Assembly (NCBI RefSeq): GCF_021474405.1
Contig: NZ_JAKEIO010000026.1
Location: forward strand, 1 to 64,000
Direction of reading: 5' to 3'
Origin: [Streptosporangium] indianense
GTDB lineage: Bacteria > Actinomycetota > Actinomycetes > Streptomycetales > Streptomycetaceae
DNA: 64,000 bases
The notes beneath the pieces were generated by a model, which saw only the letters and a list, made by a program, of their open reading frames with translations, ran no database searches and was not told the origin of the DNA. The position numbers were made by a program, and so were the translations under genes. Below, piece by piece: positions 54,993-64,000 of the stretch. Within the stretch, counting starts at the first letter, position 1. Each line of letters starts with the position of its first letter.

Positions 54993-56738
54993 GTGCAGTT
55001 CGAGGTGTGGGCACCACAGGCCGGCCGAGTGACGCTCAGGTGCGACGACGTCACACACGCGTTGGAGCGCGATCCGGAGCGGCCGGGGTGGTGGCGGGGT
55101 GAGGCCGAGGCGCGCGAGGGGTCCCGGTACGGATTCGCGCTCGACGACGGGCCCGTGCTGCCCGATCCGCGGTCGCGGCGGCAGCCGGACGGCCCGGACG
55201 GGCTGAGCGCGGTCGTCGACCACGAGCGGTACCGCTGGCGTGCGCAGTGGCGGGGGCGGCCCCTGCCCGGCGCGGTGCTGTACGAGCTGCACGTGGGGAC
55301 GTACACCCCCGAGGGCACCCTGGACGCGGCCGCCGAGCGGCTCGGCCATCTCGCGGAGCTGGGCGTCACCCATGTGCAGCTGATGCCGCTGTGCCCCTTC
55401 CCGGGCACGCACGGCTGGGGCTACGAGGGGGTGTCGCTGTGGGCGGTGCACGAGCCGTACGGCGGGCCCGAGGCGCTGAAACGCTTCGTCGACCGGGCCC
55501 ACGAACTCGGTCTGGGCGTGGTGCTCGACGTGGTGCACAACCACTTCGGGCCGTCCGGCAACTACCTGCCCGTCTTCGGCCCGTACCTCACGGACACCCA
55601 CCACACGCCCTGGGGTGCCGCGGTCAACCTGGACGCGCCCGGATCGGACGAGGTGCGCGCCTTCCTGATCGGCAGCGCGCTGGCGTGGCTGCGCGACTAC
55701 CGGATCGACGGGCTGCGCCTGGACGCGGTGCACGCGCTGGTGGACACGCGCGCGTACCACTTCCTGGAGGAGCTGTCGGCGGCCGTGGACGCCCTGGCCG
55801 CGGAGACGGACCGGCCGCTGTTCCTGGTGGCCGAGTCGGACCTGAACGACCCGCGGCTCATCACCTCCCGCGCCGAGGGCGGCCTCGGACTGCACGCGCA
55901 GTGGAACGACGACTTCCACCACGCCCTGCACACCACCCTGACCGGCGAGTCGCAGGGCTACTACGCCGACTTCGCGCGCGCCGGGCTGGGCGGGCTCGCC
56001 AAGACGTTGACCGGTGGTTACTTCCACGACGGGTCGTACTCCAGCTTCCGGGAACGGCACCACGGGCGTCCGCTGGACCGCACGCGGGTGGCCGGGCACC
56101 GGCTGCTCGGCTACGGCCAGACCCACGACCAGGTCGGCAACCGCGCCCAGGGGGACCGGCTTTCGGCCCTTCTCTCCCCCGGGCTGCTGGCCTGCGCGGC
56201 CACGCTGATCCTGACGGCGCCCTTCACGCCGATGCTCTTCATGGGCGAGGAGTGGGCGGCCGGCACGCCCTGGCAGTTCTTCACCGACCACACCGACCCG
56301 GAGCTCGCCGACGCGGTCCGCCGGGGCAGGCGGCGGGAGTTCGCGGCGCACGGCTGGAAGGAGGAGGACGTGCCCGACCCGCAGGATCCGGCGACCCGGG
56401 ACCGCTCCTGCCTCGACTGGTCCGAGCCGGAACGCGAGCCGCACGCGCGTGTGCTGGCCTGGTACCGGCGGCTCCTCGCCCTGCGTCACGAGCAGCCGGA
56501 CCTGACCGACCCGGACCTCGCCGACACGAAGGTGGCCTACGACGAGGAGCACCGCTGGCTCGCCTTCCGGCGCGGGGACGTCCTGGTGGCGGTGAACCTG
56601 GCCGCCGAGCCGGCCGCCCTGCCGCTCGGTGTGCCGCACGCGCGCGTGCTGGCCGCGTGGGAGCCGGTGGACAAGCCCGGGGAGGACGGCGTGGTGCGGC
56701 TGCCCGGGGAGTCGGCCGTGGTGCTCACCCAGGACTGA
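54993..56738 (+). CDS. treZ: malto-oligosyltrehalose trehalohydrolase
   Basis: The 581-residue GH13 enzyme releases trehalose from maltooligosyl-trehalose made by TreY. It starts with GTG (FEVWAPQAGRVTLRCDD, the CBM48-like N-terminal domain). The catalytic barrel carries ELHVGTYTPEGT, DVVHNHFGPSGNYL, DGLRLDAVHAL with the nucleophile Asp, VAESDLN with the acid Glu, and QTHDQVGNR with the third Asp. GRRREFAAHGW and the length confirm TreZ. The nucleophile region and all three acids are intact. Confidence 0.94.
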   Translation: MQFEVWAPQAGRVTLRCDDVTHALERDPERPGWWRGEAEAREGSRYGFALDDGPVLPDPRSRRQPDGPDGLSAVVDHERYRWRAQWRGRPLPGAVLYELHVGTYTPEGTLDAAAERLGHLAELGVTHVQLMPLCPFPGTHGWGYEGVSLWAVHEPYGGPEALKRFVDRAHELGLGVVLDVVHNHFGPSGNYLPVFGPYLTDTHHTPWGAAVNLDAPGSDEVRAFLIGSALAWLRDYRIDGLRLDAVHALVDTRAYHFLEELSAAVDALAAETDRPLFLVAESDLNDPRLITSRAEGGLGLHAQWNDDFHHALHTTLTGESQGYYADFARAGLGGLAKTLTGGYFHDGSYSSFRERHHGRPLDRTRVAGHRLLGYGQTHDQVGNRAQGDRLSALLSPGLLACAATLILTAPFTPMLFMGEEWAAGTPWQFFTDHTDPELADAVRRGRRREFAAHGWKEEDVPDPQDPATRDRSCLDWSEPEREPHARVLAWYRRLLALRHEQPDLTDPDLADTKVAYDEEHRWLAFRRGDVLVAVNLAAEPAALPLGVPHARVLAAWEPVDKPGEDGVVRLPGESAVVLTQD

Positions 56739-56967
56739 CGCCCGGGGAGGCCAGCGGAGTGTCGCGTCCTGTGCCTCGAGGACGGGCGTGAGGAGCGCCG
56801 GCCTCCGGCGCAGACGGCGATGGTGTCGCCGTGGCGCGCGACGGTGGTGCGGACCGGCAGGGGCGTGCCGCCCTCGGGTGTGACGACGCCGGGTGGGCGA
56901 GGGCCTCGTCGCCAGCCGCTGGGGCGTCCTCGGGCTCGCCCCCGTCTCGTCACCGAGGCGGTGCCCG
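56739..56967. other. intergenic stretch with a possible coding relic
   Basis: These 229 bp between treZ and the pseudokinase gene hold no intact gene. On the minus strand a piece reading VVTPEGGTPLPVRTTVARHGDTIAVC (56800-56885) has coding-like third-position GC and then breaks off. I could not match it to a family. Confidence 0.35.
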
Positions 56968-57990
56968 CTACGGGGCGTCGTCCGCGTGCCCCAGGTCCGT
57001 CACCCGTTCCAGCAGGATCGGCTCCCAGGCGCGGCGCAGCCGCGTCCGCAGCAGGGTGGCGTCCTGGGCGGCGAGGTCCTCGGCGAGGTGGACGACGGTG
57101 TCGCAGCGGGCGAGCCACAGACCGCGCAGGCAGGGGCGGGCGCCGTAGCCGGCGAGGGTGGCGGCGCGTACGGCGGCGGGTGAGCCGACGGCGAGCGCGA
57201 GACCGGCGATGTCCTCTGCCGGGTCGCCGACGGCCGCTCCCGCCCAGCCGAGCACGCCGCGCACCCTGCCGTCGGCGCTGACGACGAGGTGACCGCCCGT
57301 GAGGGCGTGGTGGGTGAGGACCGCGGAGCCGGGCTGGGCGGCGAGCTGGGACGCGGCGGGCTGGGTGAGCTGGTGCAGGCGCGCGGGGTCGAACTCGTCG
57401 GCTTGGCCGAGGCGTTCGGCGGCGCGCACGGCCGCCCGGCGCAGCGCCTCCAGGGAGCGCGGCGCGGTACGCGGCACGCCGAGCGTCTCGGCCTGCCGGA
57501 CCGGCACCTCGCGCAGCCCCGTGAGGAGCCCGGCGAGGTCGGCCTCGCCGACGGCGGACACGTCGTGCTCCTCGCCCGAGCCACCGGGCACCTTGGTGTC
57601 CAGCGTGTAGCCCAGGCCGGGTGCCCATTCGCCGTGCGCGACGCTGACCGGCACCGCCACCGGGAGGTGCGGGCGGACGAGGTCGCGCAGGCGCAGTTCG
57701 CGGCGCTGGCGCAGGGTGGCCTCCCGGTCGGGGGCCAGGCGCAGGACGTGGCGGCTGCCGACCCACCAGGTGACGGGTTCGGCGTCCGGGGTGGCGGGCC
57801 TGACGTCGGGGCCGCTCCCGCCCTGCCGGTTCTGCTTGCCGCCCCTGCCGCTCCTGGCGTCCTTGGCGTTCCTGCCTTCCTTGGCGTCGTCGAGGAGGGA
57901 CTGGACCAGCCGTCGGACGACGTCCACGGTGGGGGTGGGTGCCTGGGTCATGGTCGCGCCGTTGCCGTTCGGGAGGCGTGCTGGGGACAT
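56968..57990 (-). CDS. APH-fold pseudokinase
   Basis: The 340-residue protein has the APH N-lobe (VTWWVGSRHVLRLAPDREATL) and C-lobe, but the catalytic loop reads LTHHALTGGHLVVS where active members have H-x-D-L-x-x-E-H. The Asp is replaced by Ala. The DFG-equivalent Asp is also lost (GVLGWAGAAVGDP instead of VIDW). It may bind ATP or a partner without phosphoryl transfer. The start at 57990 is favoured since GGAGTGAGG precedes it and it is coupled to the upstream M24 gene. A low-complexity region lies at residues 40-65. Confidence 0.78.
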   Translation of the reverse strand: MSPARLPNGNGATMTQAPTPTVDVVRRLVQSLLDDAKEGRNAKDARSGRGGKQNRQGGSGPDVRPATPDAEPVTWWVGSRHVLRLAPDREATLRQRRELRLRDLVRPHLPVAVPVSVAHGEWAPGLGYTLDTKVPGGSGEEHDVSAVGEADLAGLLTGLREVPVRQAETLGVPRTAPRSLEALRRAAVRAAERLGQADEFDPARLHQLTQPAASQLAAQPGSAVLTHHALTGGHLVVSADGRVRGVLGWAGAAVGDPAEDIAGLALAVGSPAAVRAATLAGYGARPCLRGLWLARCDTVVHLAEDLAAQDATLLRTRLRRAWEPILLERVTDLGHADDAP

Positions 57991-57997
57991 CGGGGCC

Positions 57998-59125
57998 TCA
58001 CTCCACTATGACCAGCTCGCGCGTGGTGGTGTTCAGGCGCCGCCCGCCGTCCTCGGTGACGGTCACGATGTCCTCGATGCGGACCCCGAAGCGGCCGGGC
58101 AGGTAGATGCCGGGTTCCACGGAGAAGCACATGCCGGGCACGAGGGGCCGTTCCTCGCCCTCGATCATGTAGGGCGGCTCGTGGGTGGTGACGCCGATGC
58201 CGTGGCCGGTGCGGTGGATGAAGTACTCGCCGTAGCCGGCGTCGGCGATGACCCGGCGGGCGGCCCGGTCCACGTCCTGGCAGGCCGCCCCGGGCCGCAC
58301 GGCGCGAAAGCCGGCCTCCTGCGCCTCGCGCACGAGATCGTGCACGCGCCGCTCCTCGTCGGTGGGTTCGCCCACGTGGACGGTGCGGGAGGTGTCGGAT
58401 CCGTAGCCGTCGCGCAGGCCGCCGAAGTCGAGGACGACCATGTCGCCGCGGGCGATGACGCGCTCACCGGCCTCGTGGTGCGGATCGGCGCCGTTCGGCC
58501 CCGAGGCGACGATGGTGAAGTCGACCTGCTCGTGGCCGTGCCGGCGCAGCAGCCGCTCGAGGTCGGCGGCGACCTCCGCTTCCCGGCGTCCGGCGAAGGG
58601 GACGTTCCGGATCTCCTCGAACGTCGCGTCGGCGGCGGCTCCCGCGGCCGTCATGAGGTCCAGCTCGGCCGCGTCCTTGACGGCGCGCAGCATCGGCAGG
58701 GCCTCGGTGAGCGAGGCGTAGGAGCTGCCGGGCACGGCCCGCTGGAGGGCCAGCAGGTGCAGGGCCCAGGCGTTGTCGCTGATGCCGAACCGGCCGGAGG
58801 TGTCGAGGAGGGCGGCGGTGGCGGCGTAGGGGTCCTTGCCGTCGGTCCAGTCGCGCAGGGTCAGGGCGGCCGCGCCGGCCGCCCGCTGCGCGTCCGGGGC
58901 CTCCAGGGCGGGGACGACCAGGACGGGGTCCTGTCCGGCGGCGAGGACCAGCAGGGTGAGCCGCTCGGTGATCGCGGGGGGTGTGTAGCCGGTGAGCCAC
59001 ACCAGGTCGGGTCCCGGGGCGACCAGCAGGCCCGCGAGACCGGCTTCGGCGGCCGTCCGCGCGGCGCGCTCCATGCGGGCCCGGTAGTCGTCGGCGGTGA
59101 AGGACACTGCCGTGCTTCCGGTCAT
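57998..59125 (-). CDS. M24 aminopeptidase P/Xaa-Pro dipeptidase
   Basis: The 375-residue enzyme of the pita-bread fold cleaves peptides near proline. The metal ligands are Asp in VLDFGGL, Asp in YGSDTSR, His in RTGHGIGV, Glu in SVEPGIYL and Glu in GVRIEDIV, all present. The creatinase-like N-terminal domain spans residues 1-135 (LAGLLVAPGPDLVWLTGY). It belongs to the streptomycete M24 family proteins of about 370 residues. The stop overlaps the region of the pseudokinase start, hence likely cotranscription. Confidence 0.92.
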   Translation of the reverse strand: MTGSTAVSFTADDYRARMERAARTAAEAGLAGLLVAPGPDLVWLTGYTPPAITERLTLLVLAAGQDPVLVVPALEAPDAQRAAGAAALTLRDWTDGKDPYAATAALLDTSGRFGISDNAWALHLLALQRAVPGSSYASLTEALPMLRAVKDAAELDLMTAAGAAADATFEEIRNVPFAGRREAEVAADLERLLRRHGHEQVDFTIVASGPNGADPHHEAGERVIARGDMVVLDFGGLRDGYGSDTSRTVHVGEPTDEERRVHDLVREAQEAGFRAVRPGAACQDVDRAARRVIADAGYGEYFIHRTGHGIGVTTHEPPYMIEGEERPLVPGMCFSVEPGIYLPGRFGVRIEDIVTVTEDGGRRLNTTTRELVIVE

Positions 59126-59767
59126 CCGGGCCTCCCAGGACGGACGAAGGGGCTACGGGCAGCATCCTGCCCGGCCGAGGGGTGCGGCGCGAGCGGTCTG
59201 CGGTCATTCGCCCCGACGGACCTGCCTAACGCCAAGGGATTGCCCGAGCATCAGAACTAATGCCTGGATGCAGTCCTGCCATTACTGTTCGATGCGCGCC
59301 AGTACCGGCACCGTCGTACGCCCACCACGACAGCCGTACGCCCTACCGCAAGGCGCCGCTCGGCCGTCCCGGGGGCGAGGGACCCGTCGACAGCGTGCAG
59401 GTCTTCGGCGACGGGCGGTGCTGATGTGCGACTCCAGCGTCCCGGCCTGCCGGCCTGCTCGCCTTCCGCCACCCGCCGGTGGCACCGCACCGTCCGCTGC
59501 CGGACTCCTACGCGCTGCGCGACCCCGGCCGACGGGCCGGGCTGCCGGCCCCCGCAGGCCCTCGATCGCGGGGCTGGTCACCGGCCATGCCCACACCCCC
59601 CGCCGCCACCTCCTTCGCGGGGCGGCCGCTGGTCGTCGGGCCCGGTGTGACGTGGACGCTGCGGCTGCCCTGGGAGGGTGAACAGAGCGCGGTGCAGCGC
59701 GCGGCGACCGCGTCGTGCGCGGGGCGCGGCGCGCCGTGGCCGTGAGGTGCGGGCCGGCGGGCGGGTC
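59126..59767. other. gene-poor region
   Basis: These 642 bp separate the M24 and PDZ genes. A frame reading rightward at 59479-59745 contains SYALRDPGRRAGLPAPAG and LVVGPGVTWTLRLPWEG, which look weakly like a degraded streptomycete protein, but the rest is Arg/Pro-rich shadow. Nothing else was recognised. Confidence 0.4.
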
Positions 59768-60334
59768 TCACACGGCGACGGCCGGTACGAGGGTCAGCTG
59801 CTCGTAGCCGCCACCGCGATGGCGGACCGTCACCCTGACCTCGGAGCCCGGGCGGGCGCGGGCGACGGCCCGGACCAGGTCTGCCGCCGTGTCGATCCGG
59901 GTCGCTCCGAAAGCCAGGAGGACGTCGCCGCGCACCAGGCCGGCGGCCTGTGCCGGCCCGGGGACGTGCAGTCCCACGACCACGGCCCCCGGCTTCCGGG
60001 CGTCCATGACCTGCACGCCGAGCGTCGCGGCGGCGGACGCGGAGGGTGCCGCGGCGGCGGGCGCGAGGCCGGACGGCGAGGGCGTGTGCTGCCACCCTCG
60101 GGGGTCGAGGCGCCCAGCCTTGCCGAGCACCGCGGTGCCCGTCGCCCCGAGGCCGATCCCGCAGAGCACCAGGACCACACCGGTGAACCCGGCGAGCAGG
60201 ACGTTGAGGAGCCGTCTCCCGCGCCGCCGGGCGGCGTGCGGGCGCGGCCGTGACGGGCCGGGCCCCGTCGCCGGCGCGGCCCCCGCGGGATCCTGCCCCG
60301 GCATCGGCTTGGGTCGCAGCGCGGTCTGTTCCAT
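59768..60334 (-). CDS. membrane-anchored PDZ-domain protein
   Basis: The 188-residue protein has a basic N-terminus, one transmembrane helix (about residues 42-66; LNVLLAGFTGVVLVLCGIGLG) and an extracytoplasmic PDZ domain (about residues 100-188; VVVGLHVPGPAQAAGLVRGDVLLAFGAT). No protease domain is attached, unlike HtrA. It may scaffold or regulate a secreted protease. A Pro/Ala-rich linker lies between. The start ATG at 60334 is the only one before the 132-bp gap. Confidence 0.85.
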   Translation of the reverse strand: MEQTALRPKPMPGQDPAGAAPATGPGPSRPRPHAARRRGRRLLNVLLAGFTGVVLVLCGIGLGATGTAVLGKAGRLDPRGWQHTPSPSGLAPAAAAPSASAAATLGVQVMDARKPGAVVVGLHVPGPAQAAGLVRGDVLLAFGATRIDTAADLVRAVARARPGSEVRVTVRHRGGGYEQLTLVPAVAV

Positions 60335-60466
60335 GGCTCGCCTCCGGATGGTGCCGATCGCCTCCGGCGGAGCCCGGAGCGATCACGGCAGGTGCTCTAC
60401 CCGGCGCACCGCGGGCCGACGAGCCACGAACGAGTGAGACTGACCGGGGCCCGGCCCGGTCAGGGA

Positions 60467-62350
60467 TCAGCCGGTGTGCCCCTCCCCGTGTCCGCCGTGC
60501 GCCCCGCCGTGGTCGAACTTCAGCACCTGCGCGGGCATCACGACGAAGGGCCGCATCATGCCCATGTCCTCGTGCTCCAGCAGGTGGCAGTGGTACATGA
60601 ACCGGCCGTGCGCGCCGTCGAACCGCCCCATGACGCGCAGCATCTGGTTCCCGGGCACCCGGAAGACGTCCTTCCAGCCGCGCTCGTTGGGTGCGAGCGG
60701 GATGTCGGTGCCCGCGTCGTGGCGGATCGGCGTCCGCGTGCCGCCCACCGCCGGGTCGAAGCCCGACACGTCGTAGGCGTCGCGCCCGAGGAGCTGGAAG
60801 TCGGCCAGGTGGATGTGCATGGGGTGCACGATGGGCGCGAGGTTGAGGAAGCTCCACTGCTCGTGGCTGCCCTCGGCGATGGTGTGGCCCAGGGCGTCGT
60901 TGAACGTCCGAGCCGTACGCCGGTACGTCCGGGTCGTGCCGTCCGGGCCGGTGACCTGGATGACGCCGTCGGCCGGGAGCTGAAGGCCGTCCGGGTGCTC
61001 GACCTCCGCCATCTCCCAGATCTCGGGGTGCCCGCCGGCGCCCTTGGTGGCGGGCGGGGTGAGGACGACCAGGCGGTGGCCGTGACCGATGTCGTGGGTG
61101 AGACGGCGGAAGGAACCCGAGAGCACCGCGGGCAGTTCGAAGGTGTCCGGCTCGCACAGCTCGCCGATCCGGAACTCCAGGACGGCCGGGTAGGGCACGT
61201 CACCCGCCGGGTCCGGCACGCCCGGCGGCTGGTTGCGGCCCTTGTTGACCAGGCGCAGGGTCCGGCCCGCCAGGCCGCGGAAGTCGGCCAGCAGGTCGAA
61301 GCGTTCGGCCGGGGCGGCGGTCAGCGTGGGCAGTGCCGCGTCGAAGTCGACCGGGACCGGACGCGGCAGCAGCCCGCCGTCGCTGCCGATCTGGTGCAGG
61401 ACCCCCGGCACCGGGTTGTTCTCCTCGTCGACGAGGACGAGGTCGTAGATGCGCGCGTTGGAGGCGTTGACCAGCCGGAACCGGTACCAGCCCGCCTCGA
61501 CGTCGGCGTACGGCCAGATGCGGCCGTTGACCGTGGTGTACGGGCCGGTGAACGGGATGGAGACCGGCTTGCCCGTCTCCGGGTTCGCGTCCTGGACGAC
61601 GACTGTCTTGTGCAGCAGCCTGCCGTTGAGCCGGCCGTCCTCGTCGGTGTCGAGGTTGCGGTCGGCGAGCAGCAGCGGGAGCTCCCGCTCCCCGGACGGC
61701 AGCCGCAGCGCGTCCTCCTCGTCGTCGCGGACGAGGTAGGTGCCGTACAGACCGGCCATCACGTTCCACCGGGTGATGTTCATGGCGTGGTCGTGGTACC
61801 ACCACTGCACGGCCTGATGGTCGTTCGGGTACTCCGAGAGCTGGGCGTCACCGGAGGCGACCGCGTTGTCGGCCCAGCCGTCGTTGCCGCCGCCTGTCTG
61901 GGCGCCGTGCAGGTGGGTGACGGACCAGGCGGGCAGGGCGGCGACGTCCTTGTTCGGCTCCACTCCCTCGCGCCCCGGTTCGGTGCTCGCCTGCGGGCGG
62001 CCGTCCCGGCGCAGCTTCACCTCGACGGAGGTGACCGGGTACTCGCTGTCCTCCGGGATGCGGTTGGTCCAGGCGATGCGGACCCGCTGCCCGCGCCGGA
62101 CCTCGATGGTCGGGCCCGGTATCTGGCCGTCGTAGCCCCACATCAGGGTCGGCGGGAGCTGCGGGTGCAGACGTGTCCAGGCCGGCCGCAGGGCGATCTC
62201 GGTCTCGCGCAGGAGGTCCCCGGAGGCGGGGCGCAGGACCGGCGGGACGGTCAACGGCGTCACGTACGGCGCCAGTTCGGCCGGTGCGGGTGTCTGTGCC
62301 GGAGTTCCCGGCTCCATGGCGTCGGCCGGCTTTTCGATGATCTCGGTCAC
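60467..62350 (-). CDS. multicopper oxidase (CotA/phenoxazinone-synthase-like)
   Basis: The 627-residue oxidase has all copper motifs: HLHGA (146-150), YHDHAM (185-190), [10 protein letters not shown] and the T1/T3 motif [14 protein letters not shown]. The axial T1 ligand is Met. The length is close to phenoxazinone synthase and bilirubin-oxidase/CotA types, and it oxidises phenols or metals with O2. No Sec or Tat signal is visible; such enzymes can be cytosolic. The His/Gly-rich tail ([15 protein letters not shown]) could bind extra copper. It is not clustered with actinomycin-type genes, so phenoxazinone formation is not implied. Confidence 0.88.
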   Translation of the reverse strand: MTEIIEKPADAMEPGTPAQTPAPAELAPYVTPLTVPPVLRPASGDLLRETEIALRPAWTRLHPQLPPTLMWGYDGQIPGPTIEVRRGQRVRIAWTNRIPEDSEYPVTSVEVKLRRDGRPQASTEPGREGVEPNKDVAALPAWSVTHLHGAQTGGGNDGWADNAVASGDAQLSEYPNDHQAVQWWYHDHAMNITRWNVMAGLYGTYLVRDDEEDALRLPSGERELPLLLADRNLDTDEDGRLNGRLLHKTVVVQDANPETGKPVSIPFTGPYTTVNGRIWPYADVEAGWYRFRLVNASNARIYDLVLVDEENNPVPGVLHQIGSDGGLLPRPVPVDFDAALPTLTAAPAERFDLLADFRGLAGRTLRLVNKGRNQPPGVPDPAGDVPYPAVLEFRIGELCEPDTFELPAVLSGSFRRLTHDIGHGHRLVVLTPPATKGAGGHPEIWEMAEVEHPDGLQLPADGVIQVTGPDGTTRTYRRTARTFNDALGHTIAEGSHEQWSFLNLAPIVHPMHIHLADFQLLGRDAYDVSGFDPAVGGTRTPIRHDAGTDIPLAPNERGWKDVFRVPGNQMLRVMGRFDGAHGRFMYHCHLLEHEDMGMMRPFVVMPAQVLKFDHGGAHGGHGEGHTG

Positions 62351-62462
62351 GATGAATCCCCCGTGGTGCGTCGTGTGTTCCCCTCACCCGGGAAGACCCC
62401 GGCGCATCACGGGGGGTTCCGTCATGTCCCGTTCCGCGCCGATCCGGCTGGAAATCGCCGTC

Positions 62463-64000
<1,538 letters not shown>

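Noticed and set aside
59479..59745. Short + strand frame with LVVGPGVTWTLRLPWEG
   Set aside because: No family match and no ribosome-binding site; kept only as a note for the gene-poor region.
60467..62350. Phenoxazinone synthase for actinomycin formation
   Set aside because: Motifs fit any multicopper oxidase of this size and no actinomycin-type genes are near.

Overview
The window is high-GC actinobacterial chromosome with almost every third codon position G or C, frequent GTG starts, 4-bp stop/start overlaps and typical Streptomyces families. These include a SAV2148-type HEPN protein, geosmin synthase, the TreY/TreZ route, the EACC1-caspase pair and the RRHVDL-type leader peptide. The order sulfite reductase ... 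glgX-treY-treZ ... geosmin synthase fits a core-arm region of a Streptomyces chromosome. No rRNA, tRNA, insertion sequence, integrase or CRISPR array was found.

Regions. (1) 1-16670 is a run of short transcription units: a cut-off MOSC protein, an APH-type kinase, mmuM, a type-B carboxylesterase, a LacI regulator with a nearby palindromic operator, a RidA protein, an XRE/membrane protein, a secreted peptidoglycan-binding-like protein, a VOC protein, two AraC regulators separated by a G/C-rich minisatellite, an NmrA-like protein, YihY, an AidB-like acyl-CoA dehydrogenase and an AcoR-like GAF regulator. (2) 16887-28390 ends in a compact sulfur-assimilation cluster: leader peptide, sirA, small zinc protein, cysH, cysC, cysD, cysN, ssuABC and a sirohydrochlorin chelatase. 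Together these take sulfate or sulfonates to sulfide and supply the siroheme for the reductase. (3) 28412-37450 is accessory: an isolated GvpL/F gene, small proteins, an MMPL transporter, then a probable biological-conflict module (EACC1 plus a membrane-anchored caspase) beside a small conserved protein and an M43 metalloprotease, followed by a truncated glycosyltransferase. (4) 37494-45997 holds a sugar ABC transporter operon, a kinase, a DEDDh exonuclease, the SAV2148 protein and what looks like a copper amine oxidase split over two adjacent secreted proteins. (5) 46177-56738 carries glgX, treY and treZ for glycogen to trehalose conversion. A frame-broken gene, two tail-to-tail M14 carboxypeptidase paralogues and an FHA protein lie between treY and treZ. 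(6) 56968-64000 carries an APH-fold pseudokinase, an M24 peptidase, a membrane PDZ protein, a multicopper oxidase and the 3' part of geosmin synthase.

The most unusual items are the EACC1/caspase/M43 neighbourhood (about 33.0-36.9 kb), the split copper amine oxidase (43.8-46.0 kb), the cysteine-type leader peptide ahead of the sulfur operon, the minisatellite upstream of an AraC gene, and several gene 3' ends that are tandemly duplicated. All functions are inferred from reading the sequence; no database search was possible.
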